The translations under genes and the position numbers were made by a program. A stretch of DNA of 64,000 nt from Pseudonocardia alaniniphila (lineage in GTDB: Bacteria; Actinomycetota; Actinomycetes; Mycobacteriales; Pseudonocardiaceae), in NCBI RefSeq assembly GCF_022524485.1, contig NZ_JAKXMK010000013.1, forward strand, positions 1 to 64,000, read 5' to 3'. The notes under the pieces are model-generated. The model was not told the origin of the DNA and ran no database searches. It saw only the letters and a list, made by a program, of their open reading frames with translations. Shown in pieces: positions 25,497-33,570 of this stretch; within the stretch, counting starts at the first letter, position 1; every line of letters starts with the position of its first letter.

Positions 25497-25859
25497 TCAG
25501 TCGAGCAGAACCTCGGCCACCGTCACCCGCACCACGACGTCCAGCCCGGTGTAGGCGGCCACCTCGGCGGCCACCTCGCGCTGCACCGCCACGGCGAGGT
25601 CGCGGCAGTTGTGCCCGAGCCGCGTCACGATGGTGATCGACACTTCGGCGGACCGGCCGTGGACCGTGGCGCTCACGCCCTGCGCCGGGGGCCGGGAGCG
25701 GTCCTGCCCGAGCACGGTGCCTGCGATCCCGATGAGTGCCTGGGCCAGGTCCGGGCGCAGCGTGACGACGCCGGGCACCAGCCGGGCCCGGTGGGCCGCC
25801 ACCCGCGCGACGACGGCGTCGCCGACGTGCAGGCGTACCGGTGGGTCGGGTTCGGTCAT
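25497..25859 (-). CDS. Asp23/Gls24-family envelope stress protein
   Basis: A 120-residue Asp23/Gls24 domain protein: VGDAVVARVAAHRARLVPGVV, a variable loop, then VSATVHGRSAEVSITIVTRLGHNCRDLAVAVQREVAAEVAAYTGLDVVVRVTVAEV. In Gram-positives these proteins attach to the cytoplasmic membrane face and relate to cell-wall stress. Third gene of an operon with an ECF sigma factor and a zinc-motif Gls24 fusion; its ATG overlaps the previous stop (ATGA). It lacks membrane segments, so a membrane partner would be encoded elsewhere. Confidence 0.82.
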   Translation of the reverse strand: MTEPDPPVRLHVGDAVVARVAAHRARLVPGVVTLRPDLAQALIGIAGTVLGQDRSRPPAQGVSATVHGRSAEVSITIVTRLGHNCRDLAVAVQREVAAEVAAYTGLDVVVRVTVAEVLLD

Positions 25860-26452
25860 GTCGTGCCCTCCCCGAACAGGTCCACGACGTCGATGTCCAC
25901 CCGCCGCACGGGAACCCCGAGCGCCTGCTCACCTGCCGCGATCACCATCTGGCGCACCCGCGCCGTGACCGACGCCAGGTCCACCCCGAAGCGGGCCGTC
26001 ACGGTGATGGCGACGTCGGCGGCGTGCGGAGCCCCGCCCGCCGCGTCGGCCCCGGCGGGCTGCTCGATCCGGCAGCTGCGCGCCCGCAGCCCGTCCATCC
26101 GGTCGACGACGTGACGCAGCACGGCCGCTGCCGCCGGCCGGCTCAGCCGCGCCGGTCCATGCGGGGAGGACAGGGTCAGCACGTCATGAGGGCGCAGCTC
26201 GGTGAGGACGGCGGCCATCACACGATCCATCATGGAAGGAGGCGGCTCCAGCTCCTGCGACGCCATGCGGTGCACCACAGCGTCCAGGCCCCGCGCGTCG
26301 GCGAAGGCCGCGTCGCAGTGCGGGCAGTCGCGCTCGTGCGCGTCGGGCGCTGTCCCGGCCGCCGCGCGGTCCCACACCAGAGCAGCGTCGCGCCCGCACG
26401 CCAGCCGCGGGTCGGGCCCGTCGGGACCCTCCGCAGGCGAGCCCGCGTTCAT
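25856..26452 (-). CDS. Zinc anti-sigma-like motif fused to an Asp23/Gls24 domain
   Basis: A 198-residue protein in two parts. Residues 1-60 carry Cys19 and His39-x3-Cys43-x2-Cys46 (HERDCPHC), the H-x3-C-x2-C layout of zinc-containing anti-sigma factors (ZAS). The remainder resembles an Asp23/Gls24 domain (VLTLSSP...RLSRPAAAAVLRHVVDRMDGLRARSCRI ... VAITVTARFGVDLASVTARVRQ). It is encoded directly after the sigma gene with ATGA overlap, exactly where anti-sigma genes sit. Inference: it holds the sigma factor and releases it on redox or envelope stress. No transmembrane helix, so membrane contact would be through partners. Confidence 0.6.
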   Translation of the reverse strand: MNAGSPAEGPDGPDPRLACGRDAALVWDRAAAGTAPDAHERDCPHCDAAFADARGLDAVVHRMASQELEPPPSMMDRVMAAVLTELRPHDVLTLSSPHGPARLSRPAAAAVLRHVVDRMDGLRARSCRIEQPAGADAAGGAPHAADVAITVTARFGVDLASVTARVRQMVIAAGEQALGVPVRRVDIDVVDLFGEGTT

Positions 26453-27057
26453 CGCCACGGTCGCATCACCTCCGCCAGCTGCACCCGCGCGCGATGGATC
26501 CGGCCGCGAACCGCATCCTCGCTCGCCCCGGTGATGTGCGCGATGTCGGTGTACCCCAGCCCCTCCAGCTCGCGCAGCACCCAGCAGACCCTCAGTTCGT
26601 CGCGCAGGCCCGCCACGGCCTGCCCGAGCGCGACCATGCCGGCGTCGAGCTCGGCAGTGCGCTCCGGCGAGTCGGCGACGGCGGCCGCGTCGTCCATGCG
26701 GTCGACGGGCACCGGGCGCCTGTTGCGCAGCATCGCCATGCACCGGTTCGTGACCACCCGGTACATCCACGTGGAGAACGCCGACTCGGCACGGAACGCC
26801 CCGATCCGCCGCCACGCGTCGAGCAGCGCCTCCTGCAAGGCGTCCTCGGCCTCACCGCGGTCGCCGAGCACCCGCACCGCGACCCGGTAGAGGGCGGCCT
26901 GGTGGCGCCGGGCGAGCACCTCGAACGACCGTGCGTCGCCCTCCTGGGCGCGCACCACGAGCGTCTGCTCGTCGAGCTCGGCCGGCCGCTGGTCCGGGCG
27001 CGCGGCGGACGCGTCGGGCGGGGGCGGCGGCTCCGCCCACCCCCGGGTCGCTGCCAC
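26449..27057 (-). CDS. ECF-type RNA polymerase sigma factor
   Basis: About 202 residues. Sigma2 region: FEVLARRHQAALYRVAVRVLGDRGEAEDALQEALLDAWRR followed by FSTWMYRVVTNRCMAMLR. Sigma4 region: LRDELRVCWVLRELEGLGYTDIAHITGASEDAVRGRIHRARVQL. The order and missing sigma3 mark it as extracytoplasmic-function type. A Pro-rich N-terminal stretch of about 20 residues precedes sigma2. The GTG at 27057 lies seven bases after TACCGT on the minus strand (leaderless pattern); GTGs at 27060 and 27066 are alternatives. First gene of the sigma/zinc-Gls24/Gls24 operon. Confidence 0.85.
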   Translation of the reverse strand: MAATRGWAEPPPPPDASAARPDQRPAELDEQTLVVRAQEGDARSFEVLARRHQAALYRVAVRVLGDRGEAEDALQEALLDAWRRIGAFRAESAFSTWMYRVVTNRCMAMLRNRRPVPVDRMDDAAAVADSPERTAELDAGMVALGQAVAGLRDELRVCWVLRELEGLGYTDIAHITGASEDAVRGRIHRARVQLAEVMRPWR

Positions 27058-27064
27058 CACGGAC

Positions 27065-27080
27065 ACGGTAGCCGTACCCT
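27065..27080. promoter_or_regulatory. Back-to-back -10 elements for two divergent leaderless genes
   Basis: On the plus strand TACCCT (27075-27080) is six bases before the ATG at 27087. On the minus strand TACCGT (complement of 27065-27070) is seven bases before the GTG at 27057. Neither gene has a ribosome binding site. The two promoters thus share about 30 bases, so one regulator or the sigma factor itself could control both. Confidence 0.45.
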
Positions 27081-27086
27081 GCTGCG

Positions 27087-27404
27087 ATGTCCGTCCCCGG
27101 CCGCGCGGCCGAACTCGCCGCCGCCGTGCTCGCCCATCCCGGGGTCGAGAGCCTCGACGGCGGCCCGTTCGGCACGGTCGCGTCCTACTTCGTCGGCGAG
27201 CGGGTGGTCGGCGTACGGATCGGCGCCGGGGGTGAACCCGTCGAGCTGGCCGTCGTCGCGCGGCTCGGCGTTCCGGCGACGCCGGCGACGTCACTGCCCC
27301 GGCTGGCCGAGGAACTGGGGGCCGTCGTCCGCGGGTTGCTGGGCCCCGTCGCCGTGGAAATCACGTTCTCCGACGTCGTGACCGCCCCATCGACCGGCTC
27401 CTGA
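27087..27404 (+). CDS. Small Asp23/Gls24-like protein divergent from the sigma operon
   Basis: A 105-residue protein: ELAAAVLAHPGVESLDGGPFGTVASYFVGERVVGVRIGAG, then VELAVVARLG, a helix, and GPVAVEITFSDV. The alternation of strands and helices, ending in ...VxITFSDV, resembles a reduced Asp23/Gls24 domain, as found next to such operons in other actinomycetes; this relation is inferred by eye. It faces the sigma operon with only 29 bases between starts and probably is part of the same envelope-stress module. Confidence 0.6.
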   Translation: MSVPGRAAELAAAVLAHPGVESLDGGPFGTVASYFVGERVVGVRIGAGGEPVELAVVARLGVPATPATSLPRLAEELGAVVRGLLGPVAVEITFSDVVTAPSTGS

Positions 27405-27459
27405 CCGTCGCGGCGGTGAGCCTGCGGTGGCCCGGCGCGGTACGTCACTCCGTCTCGCC

Positions 27460-27465
27460 TAGACT
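27460..27465 (+). promoter_or_regulatory. Candidate -10 (TAGACT) of the tig promoter
   Basis: CCTAGACTCG resembles housekeeping actinomycete -10 regions. It lies 130 bases before the tig start. No convincing -35 was found at 17-18 bases. Confidence 0.35.
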
Positions 27466-27594
27466 CGCGGGAACGACCGGCCGCGCGTCCCTCCGGCGCC
27501 GCGACCGGGTACGCCTGAGGACCCACCTCGCCTGCGGCCCGCACCGTCCGCGTCGTGTGTCCCGACACTGCCCAGCACCGAGGAGTACCCCACC

Positions 27595-29085
27595 GTGAAG
27601 AGCACCGTCGAGCGGCTGAGCCCGACGCGGGTCCGGATCAACGTCGAGGTGCCGTTCGACGAGCTCAAGCCGGACTTCGACCGCGCCTACAAGAAGATCG
27701 CTCAGCAGGTCCGGGTGCCCGGTTTCCGCCCCGGCAAGGTGCCGGCCCGCATCATCGAGGCCCGCCTGGGCCGTGGAGTGGTGCTCGAAGAGGTCGTGAA
27801 CGGCGCCGTCCCCGCCAAGTACAGCGAGGCCGTCACCGGCGCCGAGCAGGTCACGCCGATCGGCCGCCCGGACATCGAGGTCACCGAGATCGCCGACGGC
27901 GACAAGCTGGCGTTCACCGCCGAGGTCGACGTCCGGCCGGAGATCACGCTGCCCGACCTCGACTCGATCACCGTGTCCGTCGACGACGTCGAGGTCAGCG
28001 ACGCCGACGTCGACGAGCAGCTGCAGAACCTGCGGGCCCGCTTCGGCACGCTCACCGGCGTGGAGCGCCCGGCGGCGAAGGACGACTTCGTCCTCATCGA
28101 CCTGTCGGCCACCGTCGACGGCGAGCCCGTCGAGGAGGCCACCACCACCGGGTTCTCCTACCAGGTGGGCCAGGGCGGCCTCATCGACGGGATCGACGAG
28201 GCGATCGAGGGCCTGTCGGCCGATGAGTCGGCCACCTTCACCTCGAAGCTGGTCGCAGGCGAGTACGCCGACAAGGACGCCGAGGTCACCGTCAAGGTCA
28301 CCGGGGTCAAGGAGCGCCAGCTCCCCGACGCCGACGACGAGTTCGCCCAGCTCGCCAGCGAGTTCGACACGCTCGACGAGCTCACCGCCGACCTACGGGA
28401 GCGGCTCGGCCGGGTGCGGCGGATGGAGCAGGTCACCCAGGCCCGCGACAAGGTGCTCGACGCGCTGGTGGACGCCACCGAGGTGCCGCTGCCGGAGTCC
28501 GTGGTCGCCGCGGAGGTCGAGTCCCGCGTGCACGACGCCGTCCACGCCTTCGACCACGACGAGGAGCGCTTCGCGCAGTTCCTCGAGTCGCAGGGCAAGA
28601 ACCGCGAGGAGTTCGACACCGAGGCCCGTGAGGAGGCGGAGAAGTCCGTCCGCACCCGTCTCGTGCTCGACGCGCTGGCCGATGTCGAGGAGGTCTCGGT
28701 CAACGACCAGGAGCTCACCGAGCGCATCGTGTACCAGGCCCAGCAGTACCAGATGGCGCCCGAGGAGTTCGTGCAGCGCATCCAGGAGGCCGGCCAGCTC
28801 GGTGCGATCTACTCCGACGTCCGCCGGAGCAAGGCGCTGATCCAGGCCGTCCGGGCTGCCACTGTCACCGACGCGTCCGGGCAGGCCGTCGACCTCTCCG
28901 ACGTGCTCGGTGACGACGACGACCAGGCGCCCGAGGTGTCCGCCGACGAGAACGCCGCGGTCGAGGACACCACCGAGAGCCCCGCTGCGGAGGGGCCGGC
29001 CGACGAGACTCCTGCTGCCGAGGAGCCCGCTGCGGACACGGCCGCAAAGGGCGCTTCCGGGGACAAGGCGCCCTCCGGCTCCTGA
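27595..29085 (+). CDS. tig: Trigger factor, ribosome-associated chaperone and peptidyl-prolyl isomerase
   Basis: A 496-residue trigger factor. The ribosome-docking loop is GFRPGKVP (signature G-F-R-x-G-K-x-P) near residue 43. The FKBP-type isomerase domain (about 160-245) includes DFVLIDLSATVDGEPVEEA and the C-terminal chaperone arms follow. The last 60 residues are an acidic, Ala/Pro/Glu-rich tail typical of actinomycete homologues and probably disordered. GTG 27595 with AGGAG nine bases upstream. It heads the tig-clpP1-clpP2-clpX cluster, linking nascent-chain folding with proteolysis. Confidence 0.96.
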   Translation: MKSTVERLSPTRVRINVEVPFDELKPDFDRAYKKIAQQVRVPGFRPGKVPARIIEARLGRGVVLEEVVNGAVPAKYSEAVTGAEQVTPIGRPDIEVTEIADGDKLAFTAEVDVRPEITLPDLDSITVSVDDVEVSDADVDEQLQNLRARFGTLTGVERPAAKDDFVLIDLSATVDGEPVEEATTTGFSYQVGQGGLIDGIDEAIEGLSADESATFTSKLVAGEYADKDAEVTVKVTGVKERQLPDADDEFAQLASEFDTLDELTADLRERLGRVRRMEQVTQARDKVLDALVDATEVPLPESVVAAEVESRVHDAVHAFDHDEERFAQFLESQGKNREEFDTEAREEAEKSVRTRLVLDALADVEEVSVNDQELTERIVYQAQQYQMAPEEFVQRIQEAGQLGAIYSDVRRSKALIQAVRAATVTDASGQAVDLSDVLGDDDDQAPEVSADENAAVEDTTESPAAEGPADETPAAEEPAADTAAKGASGDKAPSGS

Positions 29086-29127
29086 CCGGGGCCAGATCCG
29101 CCACGCCCACAGCGAACAACGTGGCCG

Positions 29128-29157
29128 TACGCGGCGGGCCACCCGCCCGTCCGCGTA
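29128..29157. repeat. Interrupted inverted repeat TACGCGG/CCGCGTA between tig and clpP1
   Basis: TACGCGG (29128-29134) and CCGCGTA (29151-29157) enclose an inner GGGC/GCCC pair with a CACCC loop. It lies about 43 bases after the tig stop and 50 bases before clpP1. It could be the tig terminator or a site for a clp regulator such as ClgR, whose boxes are CGC-N5-GCG-like; the spacing here is not a clear ClgR match. Confidence 0.4.
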
Positions 29158-29207
29158 GGGTCGAACCCGACCAAACACGCGAGCTGACCAGCAGAAGGCA
29201 GGGTGAA

Positions 29208-29870
29208 GTGAGCCCACAGGACACCGGCCCGCGTAGCGCGGACCGCACGTTCGGAGCGGAGATGCGACGGGGCACGCCCACGTCGATGACGTTGTCCGAC
29301 TCGGTCTACGAGCGGCTCCTGCAGCAGCGGATCATCGTGCTCGGCCAGCAGGTCGACGACGACATCGCCAACCGGATCGCCGCGCAGATGCTGCTGCTGT
29401 CGGCCGAGGACCCCACGGCGGACATCTCGCTGTACATCAACTCGCCGGGTGGCTCGGTCACCGCGGGTATGGCCATCTTCGACACGATGGAGTTCATCGA
29501 GTGCGACGTGGCCACCTACGCGATGGGGCTGGCCGCCTCGATGGGGCAGTTCCTGCTGTCGGCCGGCACGCGGGGCAAGCGCTACGCGCTGCCGCACTGC
29601 CAGATCCTCATGCACCAGCCGTCGGCAGGTGTCGGAGGTACGGAGTCCGACATCGCCATCCAGGCCGAGCTGTTCCGCCGCCACAAGCGTGAGATGGCGG
29701 AGCTCATCGCCGGCCACACCGGCCAGACGGTCGAGAAGATCACCGCCGACTTCGACCGCGACCGGTGGTTCTCCGCGCACGAGGCGCTGGAGTACGGATT
29801 CGTCGACCACGTGATCTCGCGCGCCGGCGAGCTGCCGGACGCAGCCAGCCAGAACGGGAGCTCCAGGTGA
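29208..29870 (+). CDS. clpP1: ATP-dependent Clp protease proteolytic subunit 1
   Basis: A 220-residue ClpP peptidase. Catalytic Ser is in GLAASMGQFLLSAG, His in LPHCQILMHQPSAG, with the Asp near TADFDRDRWF. SLYINSPGGSVTAGMAIFDTM is the substrate-binding strand motif. In actinobacteria ClpP1 and ClpP2 form a mixed 14-mer fed by ClpX or ClpC. The GTG at 29208 is taken; an N-terminal stretch of about 18 residues precedes the usual MRRGTPTSMTLSD start (ATG 29262), possibly a propeptide. Overlaps clpP2 by four bases. Confidence 0.93.
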   Translation: MSPQDTGPRSADRTFGAEMRRGTPTSMTLSDSVYERLLQQRIIVLGQQVDDDIANRIAAQMLLLSAEDPTADISLYINSPGGSVTAGMAIFDTMEFIECDVATYAMGLAASMGQFLLSAGTRGKRYALPHCQILMHQPSAGVGGTESDIAIQAELFRRHKREMAELIAGHTGQTVEKITADFDRDRWFSAHEALEYGFVDHVISRAGELPDAASQNGSSR

Positions 29871-30517
29871 CCAGGTTCGAGATGCCGGGTGGCGGCGCCC
29901 CGTCACCGGCGCAGTCGCGGTACGTGCTGCCGTCGTTCGTCGAGCGCACCAGCTACGGGGTCAAGGAGTCGAACCCGTACAACAAGCTGTTCGAGGAGCG
30001 CATCATCTTCCTCGGCGTGCAGATCGACGACGCGTCTGCCAACGACGTGATGGCGCAGTTGCTGTGCCTGGAGTCGGCCGACCCCGACCGCGAGATCAGC
30101 ATGTACATCAACTCGCCGGGTGGCTCGTTCACGTCGTTGATGGCCATCTACGACACGATGCAGTTCATCCGGCCCGACATTCAGACGGTCTGCCTGGGCC
30201 AGGCGGCTTCGGCCGCGGCCGTGCTGCTCGCCGCCGGCACTCCGGGGCGGCGGCTCGCGGTGCAGAACGCGCGCATCCTGATCCACCAGCCGGCCACCGA
30301 GGGTTTCTACGGCCAGGTGTCGGACCTGGAAATTCAGGCCGCGGAGATCACCCGCATGCGCCGGCTGCTCGAGACCACGCTGGCCAAGCACGCCGGCCGC
30401 ACTCCCGAGCAGGTGCACGAGGACATCGAGCGGGACCGGATCCTCACGGCCGAGGAGGCCAAGGAGTACGGGATCGTCGACGAGATCATTCAGAGCCGCA
30501 AGCTGTCGGCTGTCTGA
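29867..30517 (+). CDS. clpP2: ATP-dependent Clp protease proteolytic subunit 2
   Basis: A 216-residue second ClpP subunit. MYINSPGGSFTSLMAIYDTMQFIRPDIQTVCLGQAASAAAVLLAAG contains the catalytic Ser (QAASAAA), and RILIHQP the His. The N-terminal YVLPSFVERTSYGVKESNPYNKLFEERIIFLG is typical of ClpP2. GTG 29867 overlaps the clpP1 stop (GTGA); an ATG at 29882 is also possible. Assembles with ClpP1 and is essential in relatives such as mycobacteria. Confidence 0.94.
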   Translation: MTRFEMPGGGAPSPAQSRYVLPSFVERTSYGVKESNPYNKLFEERIIFLGVQIDDASANDVMAQLLCLESADPDREISMYINSPGGSFTSLMAIYDTMQFIRPDIQTVCLGQAASAAAVLLAAGTPGRRLAVQNARILIHQPATEGFYGQVSDLEIQAAEITRMRRLLETTLAKHAGRTPEQVHEDIERDRILTAEEAKEYGIVDEIIQSRKLSAV

Positions 30518-30597
30518 CACGGACAGCCGAGCCAGGGTGGTGCGCCGGAGGCCGTTCTTCGACCCCCGGCGCCTACCGTCCGCCGACCCGTCCCCGA

Positions 30598-30613
30598 ATC
30601 AGGGTGCCCTGAT
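30598..30613. repeat. Palindrome ATCAGGG-TG-CCCTGAT between clpP2 and clpX
   Basis: A perfect 7-2-7 inverted repeat 80 bases after the clpP2 stop and about 100 bases before clpX. It could be a small terminator or an operator that lets clpX be expressed apart from clpP1P2. Confidence 0.4.
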
Positions 30614-30711
30614 GCTCCCGCGGAGACGTGTTCGGCGGGTACCGTCACGAGGACACTCCTACCGGGCCCGCCGGACGGGGTAGCGCTAGATGGGATTTGG
30701 GGTCTGCACTC

Positions 30712-31992
30712 ATGGCACGCATCGGCGACGGCGGTGACCTGCTCAAGTGCTCGTTCTGTGGGAAGAGCCAGAAACAGGTCAAGAAACTGATCGCCGGTCC
30801 TGGCGTCTACATCTGCGACGAGTGCATCGATCTCTGCAACGAGATCATCGAGGAAGAGCTGGCGGAGGCCGGCGAGGTGAAGCTCGACGAGCTCCCCAAG
30901 CCTGCTGAGATCCATGACTTCCTCGACCAGTACGTCGTCGGGCAGAGCCAGACGAAGCGCACGCTCTCAGTAGCGGTATACAACCACTACAAGCGCATCC
31001 AGGCGGGCGACAAGGGGCGCGGGGCCGACGGCGATGGCGTCGAGCTCTCGAAGTCCAACATCCTCATGCTCGGCCCCACAGGCTGTGGCAAGACGTATCT
31101 CGCACAGACGCTCGCGAAGCTGCTCAACGTGCCGTTCGCGATCGCCGACGCCACGGCGCTCACCGAGGCCGGGTACGTGGGCGAGGACGTCGAGAACATC
31201 CTCCTGAAGCTCATCCAGGCGGCTGACTACGACGTCAAGCGAGCCGAGACCGGCATCATCTACATCGATGAGGTCGACAAGATCGCCCGCAAGTCGGAGA
31301 ACCCGTCGATTACGCGCGACGTCTCCGGCGAGGGCGTTCAGCAGGCGCTGCTGAAGATTCTCGAGGGCACCACCGCGAGCGTCCCGCCGCAGGGCGGCCG
31401 CAAGCATCCGCATCAGGAGTTCATCCAGATCGACACGACGAACGTGCTGTTCATCGTGGCGGGTGCCTTCGCGGGTCTCGAGAAGATCATCGGCGACCGG
31501 GTGGGTAGGCGCGGCCTGGGCTTCGGCGCGGAGATCCGCTCGAAGAGCGACCTGGAGTCCGCTGAGAGCTTCGGCGACACCATGCCGGAGGACCTCATCA
31601 AGTTCGGCCTGATCCCCGAGTTCATCGGCCGCCTGCCGGTGGTCGCCTCGGTCACCTCGCTGGACAAGGAAGCCCTGGTCAAGATCCTCACCGAGCCTCG
31701 TAACGCGCTGGTGAAGCAGTACCACAAGCTGTTCGAGATGGATGGCGTGGAACTGGAGTTCACCGCCGACGCGCTCGAGGCGGTGGCCGATCAGGCCATC
31801 CTGCGCGGCACCGGTGCTCGCGGCCTGCGGGCGATCATGGAAGAGGTGCTTCTGCCGGTGATGTACGACATCCCGAGCCGCGACGACGTGGCGAAGGTCG
31901 TGGTCACCGAACAGACGGTGCGGGAGAACGTGAACCCCACGATCGTGCCGCGGGTGCCCCCGCGTCGCGAGCGTCGCGAACGCTCCGCCTAA
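30712..31992 (+). CDS. clpX: ClpX, AAA+ unfoldase of the ClpXP protease
   Basis: A 426-residue AAA+ ATPase. The N-terminal zinc-binding domain has Cys13, Cys16, Cys35 and Cys38 (CSFCGKS ... CDECIDLC). Walker A GPTGCGKT is at residues 121-128, Walker B IIYIDEVDKIA, the pore loop GYVGEDV, and the IGF-type ClpP-docking region near FGLIPEFIGRLPV is close to it. It recognises tagged proteins and threads them into ClpP1P2. ATG 30712 follows 194 noncoding bases, so it may have its own promoter. A strong terminator follows. Confidence 0.96.
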   Translation: MARIGDGGDLLKCSFCGKSQKQVKKLIAGPGVYICDECIDLCNEIIEEELAEAGEVKLDELPKPAEIHDFLDQYVVGQSQTKRTLSVAVYNHYKRIQAGDKGRGADGDGVELSKSNILMLGPTGCGKTYLAQTLAKLLNVPFAIADATALTEAGYVGEDVENILLKLIQAADYDVKRAETGIIYIDEVDKIARKSENPSITRDVSGEGVQQALLKILEGTTASVPPQGGRKHPHQEFIQIDTTNVLFIVAGAFAGLEKIIGDRVGRRGLGFGAEIRSKSDLESAESFGDTMPEDLIKFGLIPEFIGRLPVVASVTSLDKEALVKILTEPRNALVKQYHKLFEMDGVELEFTADALEAVADQAILRGTGARGLRAIMEEVLLPVMYDIPSRDDVAKVVVTEQTVRENVNPTIVPRVPPRRERRERSA

Positions 31993-32011
31993 CACTCAGG
32001 TCACGAAACGG

Positions 32012-32042
32012 AACCCGGCCCCGCACGTGGGGCCGGGTTTCG
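32012..32042 (+). terminator. Rho-independent terminator after clpX
   Basis: AACCCGGCCCC (32012-32022) pairs with GGGGCCGGGTT (32029-32039) around a GCACGT loop, followed by TTCGTTCT. It ends the clp cluster 20 bases past the clpX stop. Confidence 0.85.
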
Positions 32043-32049
32043 TTCTATA

Positions 32050-32120
32050 TGTCCGATCTTGTGTCCGATTTGTCCTGTTAAACGCGTCAGCTCCCCGCTC
32101 ACACGAGTTGCTTTGGCAAC
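32050..32120. promoter_or_regulatory. Repeat-rich control region of the OFA-type transporter
   Basis: TGTCCGAT occurs at 32050-32057 and 32062-32069, and TGTCCTG follows at 32071-32077. Further on, GTTGC-TTTG-GCAAC (32107-32120) is an inverted repeat. The stretch is A/T-richer than its surroundings. Together they look like binding sites for an activator (direct repeats) and a repressor (palindrome), which is an inference. Confidence 0.4.
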
Positions 32121-32190
32121 AAGATCCTCCTAGGTTCACGCGAACGTGTGCCGAGATCAAAGGCACGTGGGCGAAGGCAAGGGGACGGTC

Positions 32191-33570
32191 ATGCCAGCTG
32201 GGTTCCTGCAACGGGAGCGAATCGTGGCTCCACCGACGTGGAGTCGGTGGCTCGTTCCGCCCGCGGCGCTGTCGATCCACCTGGCCATCGGGCAGGCCTA
32301 CGCCTGGAGCGTGTTCAAGCCGCCGCTGGAGAACGGGCTCGGCATCTCCGGCGTCGAGAGCGCGCTGCCGTTCACGCTCGGCATCATCATGCTCGGAGTG
32401 TCGGCGGCCCTCTTCGGCACGAAGGTCGACGCCAACGGCCCGCGCTGGGCGATGGTCGTGTCGTCGGCATGCTTCGTCGCCGGATTCCTGATCTCGGCTC
32501 TGGGCCTGTACTTCTCGCAGTACTGGCTCGTGGTGGTCGGCTACGGATTCGTGGGCGGCATCGGACTCGGTATCGGCTACATCTCGCCGGTGTCCACCTT
32601 GATCAAATGGTTTCCCGACCGCCCCGGTCTCGCCACCGGTATCGCCATCATGGGTTTCGGTGGTGGCGCTCTCATCGCCTCGCCGCTCAGCAGCCAGCTG
32701 CTGAGCGCGTTCGGCGGATCCGGCTCCGACCCCGACGTCCACGGAATCGCGCTGACGTTCCTGACGATGGGCTTGATCTACGCGGTGTTCATGTCGGTCG
32801 GTTGGCTGCTGATCCGGGTGCCGGCCGATGACTGGAAGCCCATCGGATGGGACTCGTCCCAGGCGCGGCAGGGCACACTCATCACCCGCGCAAACGTCTC
32901 TGCGCGTAATGCGATCAAGACGCCGCAGTTCTGGCTGCTGTGGGTGGTGCTCTGCTTCAACGTCACGGCGGGTATCGGCATCCTCGAACGCGCCAACCCG
33001 ATCTTCGTCGACTTCTTCGGCGACGCCGGGCCCGCCGCCACCATCGCGGCCGCAGCGGTCGGGTTCGTGTCCATCCTGTCGCTGGCCAACTCGCTGGGCC
33101 GCATCCTGTGGTCATCGCTGTCGGACTACCTGGGCCGCAAGAACATGTACCGGATCTACCTGGGCGTGGGCGCGCTGCTGTATCTCACGGTCACGCTGAT
33201 GACGAACTCCAACAGGGTCGTGTTCCTGATCTGCGCGATTCTCATCCTGTCGTTCTACGGCGCGGGCTTCGCCACGGTGCCGGCGTATCTGCGCGACCTG
33301 TTCGGCACCTACCAGGTGGGTGCGATCCACGGGCGGCTGCTCACCGCGTGGTCCACGGCGGGCGTGCTGGGTCCGCTCATCGTGAACGCGATCGCGGACG
33401 CCCAGATCGGGGCGGGCGTGCAGGGGCCCGGTCGGTACACCACCGCGTTCATGATCATGATCGGGCTGCTGGTGATCGGGTTCATCTGCAACGAGCTGAT
33501 CAGGCCCGTGAACGAGAAGTTCCACGAGCCGACCCTGGAGTCGGCGTCGAAGGCGGGAGCGCAGGCATGA
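32191..33570 (+). CDS. OFA-family MFS transporter (oxalate/formate antiporter-like), large subunit
   Basis: A 459-residue, 12-TM major facilitator of the oxalate:formate antiporter family. Marks: HLAIGQAYAWSVFKPPL near TM1, VGGIGLGIGYISPVSTLIKWFPDRPGLATGIAIMGFGGGALI (family signature around TM4-5), and YGAGFATVPAYLRDLFGTYQVGAIHGR in TM10-11. OFA members exchange oxalate and formate, or carry lactate/pyruvate. ATG 32191 follows AAGGGGA. The stop overlaps the start of a 56-residue membrane protein found with this subgroup, so the two likely act together. Confidence 0.85.
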   Translation: MPAGFLQRERIVAPPTWSRWLVPPAALSIHLAIGQAYAWSVFKPPLENGLGISGVESALPFTLGIIMLGVSAALFGTKVDANGPRWAMVVSSACFVAGFLISALGLYFSQYWLVVVGYGFVGGIGLGIGYISPVSTLIKWFPDRPGLATGIAIMGFGGGALIASPLSSQLLSAFGGSGSDPDVHGIALTFLTMGLIYAVFMSVGWLLIRVPADDWKPIGWDSSQARQGTLITRANVSARNAIKTPQFWLLWVVLCFNVTAGIGILERANPIFVDFFGDAGPAATIAAAAVGFVSILSLANSLGRILWSSLSDYLGRKNMYRIYLGVGALLYLTVTLMTNSNRVVFLICAILILSFYGAGFATVPAYLRDLFGTYQVGAIHGRLLTAWSTAGVLGPLIVNAIADAQIGAGVQGPGRYTTAFMIMIGLLVIGFICNELIRPVNEKFHEPTLESASKAGAQA

